Program-made: the position numbers and the translations under genes
Notes under the pieces: generated by a model
The model's input: the letters and a program-made list of their open reading frames with translations, nothing else
Database searches by the model: none
What the model was told of the DNA's origin: nothing
Shown here: positions 61,177 through 64,000 of the stretch, piece after piece
Layout of the letters: each line of letters begins with the position of its first letter
Position numbering within the stretch: the first letter of the stretch is position 1
Source: Pomacea canaliculata
Lineage: Eukaryota; Mollusca; Gastropoda; Architaenioglossa; Ampullariidae
NCBI RefSeq assembly: GCF_003073045.1
Contig: NC_037596.1
Span: 28,556,392-28,620,391 of the forward strand
Direction of reading: 5' to 3'
DNA length: 64,000 bases

Positions 61177-63510
61177 TTCTCGAGTTCCACGTCCTTGCCC
61201 TAATAAAGGACTTCCTCTCGTCGCTTAATTAGTAACTCGATAGCACCGTGGGAGCGTAATTTGCCACCGGGGGTGGGTGCACGAGATTACTATTGTCCAC
61301 ACCACCGATTGTGTTCGCTGGAAGAGCTCTCTCAAGAGGAGGAGCTCGGTGGTGGGGTGACACTACATCCACAAAGCGACACTCGTCCGCGATACGGATT
61401 ACACAGTCGATCGTCATTGTAGCCAGAATAAGTACATCAGAGTCTTCAAGAATCCGCGCTAGTCTTAAACATAGATCTATATTGCAATAAGTGGAAACCC
61501 TTCATATACTCTCTTAGGCAAGTAAGCAGCACTCGTTAAACGTGTCGAATTAGAGAAGCAGAATTGATGTATTATGTGGAAATAAGGCATACGTTATTCG
61601 GGAAACATCAACTTTGTTTTAGATTTAATGTAGACTTTTAAACCATGAGTGGACACCGCTCCGTGATACTAGAATTAACACGTTCCCCTATGATGAGCAC
61701 AAGAAACTACTAACAAAGAGTACATACGTGTACAACTAAGTGCTCAACGGAGAGTGGTAGGACAGGAGACGTTATAGACGCTAGTAGCCAACCACGCGCT
61801 TTCTAATCTCGCTCTCGAGCCTATCGGTCCTGCGTCAAAAATTGGTCATTTAAAGAAGCTGAATAGAAGTTATGTAAACATGCCTTATACTCGTTGTTAA
61901 TAATTGTTGTTATTAATTATCATCAACTATTTTATATCATGTTATAGTTGTTTAGCTTGATTAAAGGATTGTTTTACAGCCGGTATGATACATATGTAGG
62001 CAATGGATGAATCTATCAAACCAAAACGCGATCTTTTAGTAAGTAAGGGTAGAACTTCTTTTATTAGGGTACAAAGTATGTTTTCTTCGGTAAGTACGAT
62101 GGACCAAAGTGCAGAGGTGTACCACAACTTTATACTTTCTGATTTGAACCATTTTCAATAATTGCTCAGCGACTTCAATGTTTTTATCAGGAATTTGTTA
62201 CGGCGCGCGTCGAGGTACTAGGTCGCTCCTTCGACAAGAACTAAGCAGTAAGCTCAATGACACTTTTAGAATTTAATGTCCTCACGCAGGCTCTGTAGAA
62301 GAGAGACTATGTTTATTTCTCTCTCGTGACTTTTATTACATTATGTTCCGAGTATTATATAGTATTAATAGAGTGTATGTAGAGGAGGTATTTATGACAT
62401 TTCAAAGTAACCATAGTAACCTACACAAAACTTTACGTGAGGAGCGATTAATGGAGACTTGGAGACGCTCTCTGCAACGAGCGAGTTTTCTTAAACCAAG
62501 AACAAATTAATTCCACCTTGATCTCTCTAAATAAATCTTTAAGCAATATCACATGGCCAGATAACTCTGTCAAGTCAAGTTGGATTAACAGAATCTGGAA
62601 AAGGCTTTCTCATACTGTGAAAGTATTGGCTGGAGCATGAATGTGTTTCTGAGAAAAAAAAATTCAAACCGGAAAAGCTCGGACACTGCGGACAATCTGC
62701 ACAACAGTTTAACGCTAAAGAAACTGTCTACTGGACGGGTCTGGGATGTGGTCTGCTTGCTGATGACCATGGGTGTCACCCAAGTTAATAACCCAGAACA
62801 TAAGAAATTTATCAGTAACTTAAAAATATTTTGAAGTTGTCCCGGCTTTAGTCACTACCCCCGGATATTAATGGCCACTCCGCCTTATCTCCATAACTGT
62901 TGTACCTACGGATTATGCCTAGTTTGGTCTTAATGCTCTGCTTTGTTCTTTGAATATTTTCTTATCCTTAATTGTACGTGCTGGGTGAGTTGGAGTTTGA
63001 GCTGCTGTGTGTGTAGTCGGCGCTTTACGTAAGATGGGAGGAGAGTGTGTAGGTTCGTTGTTTCGGGCATCTGATGAAAGCATCTCGACCTACGTTCCAC
63101 AGAGATTTGAAATGCCAAAGTCCTTTAGAAAATTATCCATAATCGTCCGCTGTAAATAATTAAAAAAATTCTGTTAATTACATAATCAGAATAAATTATT
63201 GAGAATAGATTGAGGTAGAGGTGCGTTTGTTTTTTTGGATTAGCTAGACTTTAGCATTCACACTACTAGAGTTGAGCATATTACTGATATAATTGTATGT
63301 GTTTTTTCGTGGACGAAAATGAAGCATAGATGATGAAATAAAGGAAATCGTAACTATCTGTGACTCGTAATGGGGGCTCTCTGTCTTTCATTTATAATTT
63401 TGATCCGTATGGGCGATATTACAAGCAGCTCTCAAGCTGCTTTCGTCTTGGCCACACTTAAGACTAAATTTGCGGCCATTCAGCAGCCCAGGTGTTTACA
63501 CTTACAGATC
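61177..63510 (+). repeat. Further copy of the MACPF-FReD upstream spacer, indel-rich
   Basis: Collinear with 31,815-33,845 and 41,870-46,710, beginning at the CTCGAGTTCCA block. It lacks the TTAA element near 62,530. It has far more small insertions and deletions than the other two copies have relative to each other. No gene seen. Confidence 0.75.
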
Positions 63511-63628
63511 CTATTAAATAACCGACTTCAATTGCAACGACTATTGTTATTGCAGTTTTCTGTTTTGACAACGCCCCTTCGTTTCACTTTGAGAGTATTC
63601 CTGTATGGGGCCTACAGCCACACCCATC

Positions 63629-64000
63629 ATGGAATGAAGATGGAACTATGGTTGAAGACCGTTGCAAATGATTGTTAATACTCATCTTTTATAACATGAA
63701 ACAATACTTACTTATAATACATTAATTACATTAGTAAATATATATAGGTTTTGCAATGCAGTAGATTAAATGGATCACCTTTTCTTCCCCGCATATAATA
63801 TTTAAAGGCCGGATTTTTTATTAAAAGACTAAAATACTTTAATTGTTGACATTTGAATGTTGATCCTACGTGCGTGAATTATTTTCTAATGTCCTAATTC
63901 TTTACTTTGTAATTTAACTATCTTTATAATAGTATGCGTGGTTTCTTAGGTCGCTTTGGTAGCAAGTATAGTTCATTGCTATTACGACAACAAATCAAAA
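63629..64000 (+). CDS. First exon of a further MACPF-FReD gene copy (partial, runs off the window)
   Basis: The block around the ATG at 63,629 aligns with the first coding exon and 5' UTR of copies 2 and 3 (GAGAGTATTCCTGTATGGG upstream, GTTGCAAATGATTGTTAATA downstream), and the following intron aligns to the window end. Only the first few codons would be present, and they differ from the other copies by small indels. I cannot tell whether the copy is broken or the sequence is unpolished. Confidence 0.45.

Overview
The window reads as nuclear DNA of a lophotrochozoan animal, most likely a gastropod mollusc. It is AT-rich, its genes are split into small GT/AG-bounded exons, microsatellites are common, and the gene families are those expanded in snail innate immunity: fibrinogen-related domains (FReD), immunoglobulin domains, scavenger-receptor cysteine-rich (SRCR) domains and MACPF domains. 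I cannot name the species.

Layout. 1-8.4 kb: two tandem copies of a small secreted EF-hand gene on the plus strand (the first has an in-frame stop). The second is flanked by an inverted repeat and followed by a relic of an Ig-type exon. 10.6-17.7 kb, minus strand: one multi-exon gene with a signal peptide, four SRCR domains (each split over two exons) and four Ig domains; two exons are out of phase with their neighbours. 17.8-22.9 kb: no gene seen, only old repeats. 22.9-52.8 kb, plus strand: three tandem copies of a ten-exon gene whose product would be signal peptide - MACPF - two PAN-like modules - EGF-like - PAN/apple - EGF-like - fibrinogen C-terminal domain (967 aa in the third, fully open copy). 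Copies lie about 10-11 kb apart and share long near-identical intergenic stretches. 42,984-45,717 is a 2.7-kb DNA transposon with TTAA target duplication that interrupts one unit; the matching empty site is preserved in the other. 53.95-54.64 kb: a broken MACPF relic. 56.7-61.1 kb, plus strand: one good SRCR domain followed by decayed SRCR half-domain exons running into a 100-N assembly gap (61,077-61,176). 61.2-64 kb: another copy of the MACPF-FReD upstream region with the first exon of a further gene; this stretch has many small indels compared with its paralogues and looks poorly polished.

How it fits together. The central genes join a carbohydrate/acetyl-recognising lectin domain (FReD) to a membrane-perforating domain (MACPF) in one secreted chain, in a tandem array flanked by SRCR/Ig genes on both sides. 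The inference is an innate-immune or defensive secreted-effector locus that diversifies by unequal crossing-over and gene conversion. The FReD 3' exons of copies 1 and 3 are more alike than either is to copy 2, whereas copies 2 and 3 are far more alike in the MACPF part.
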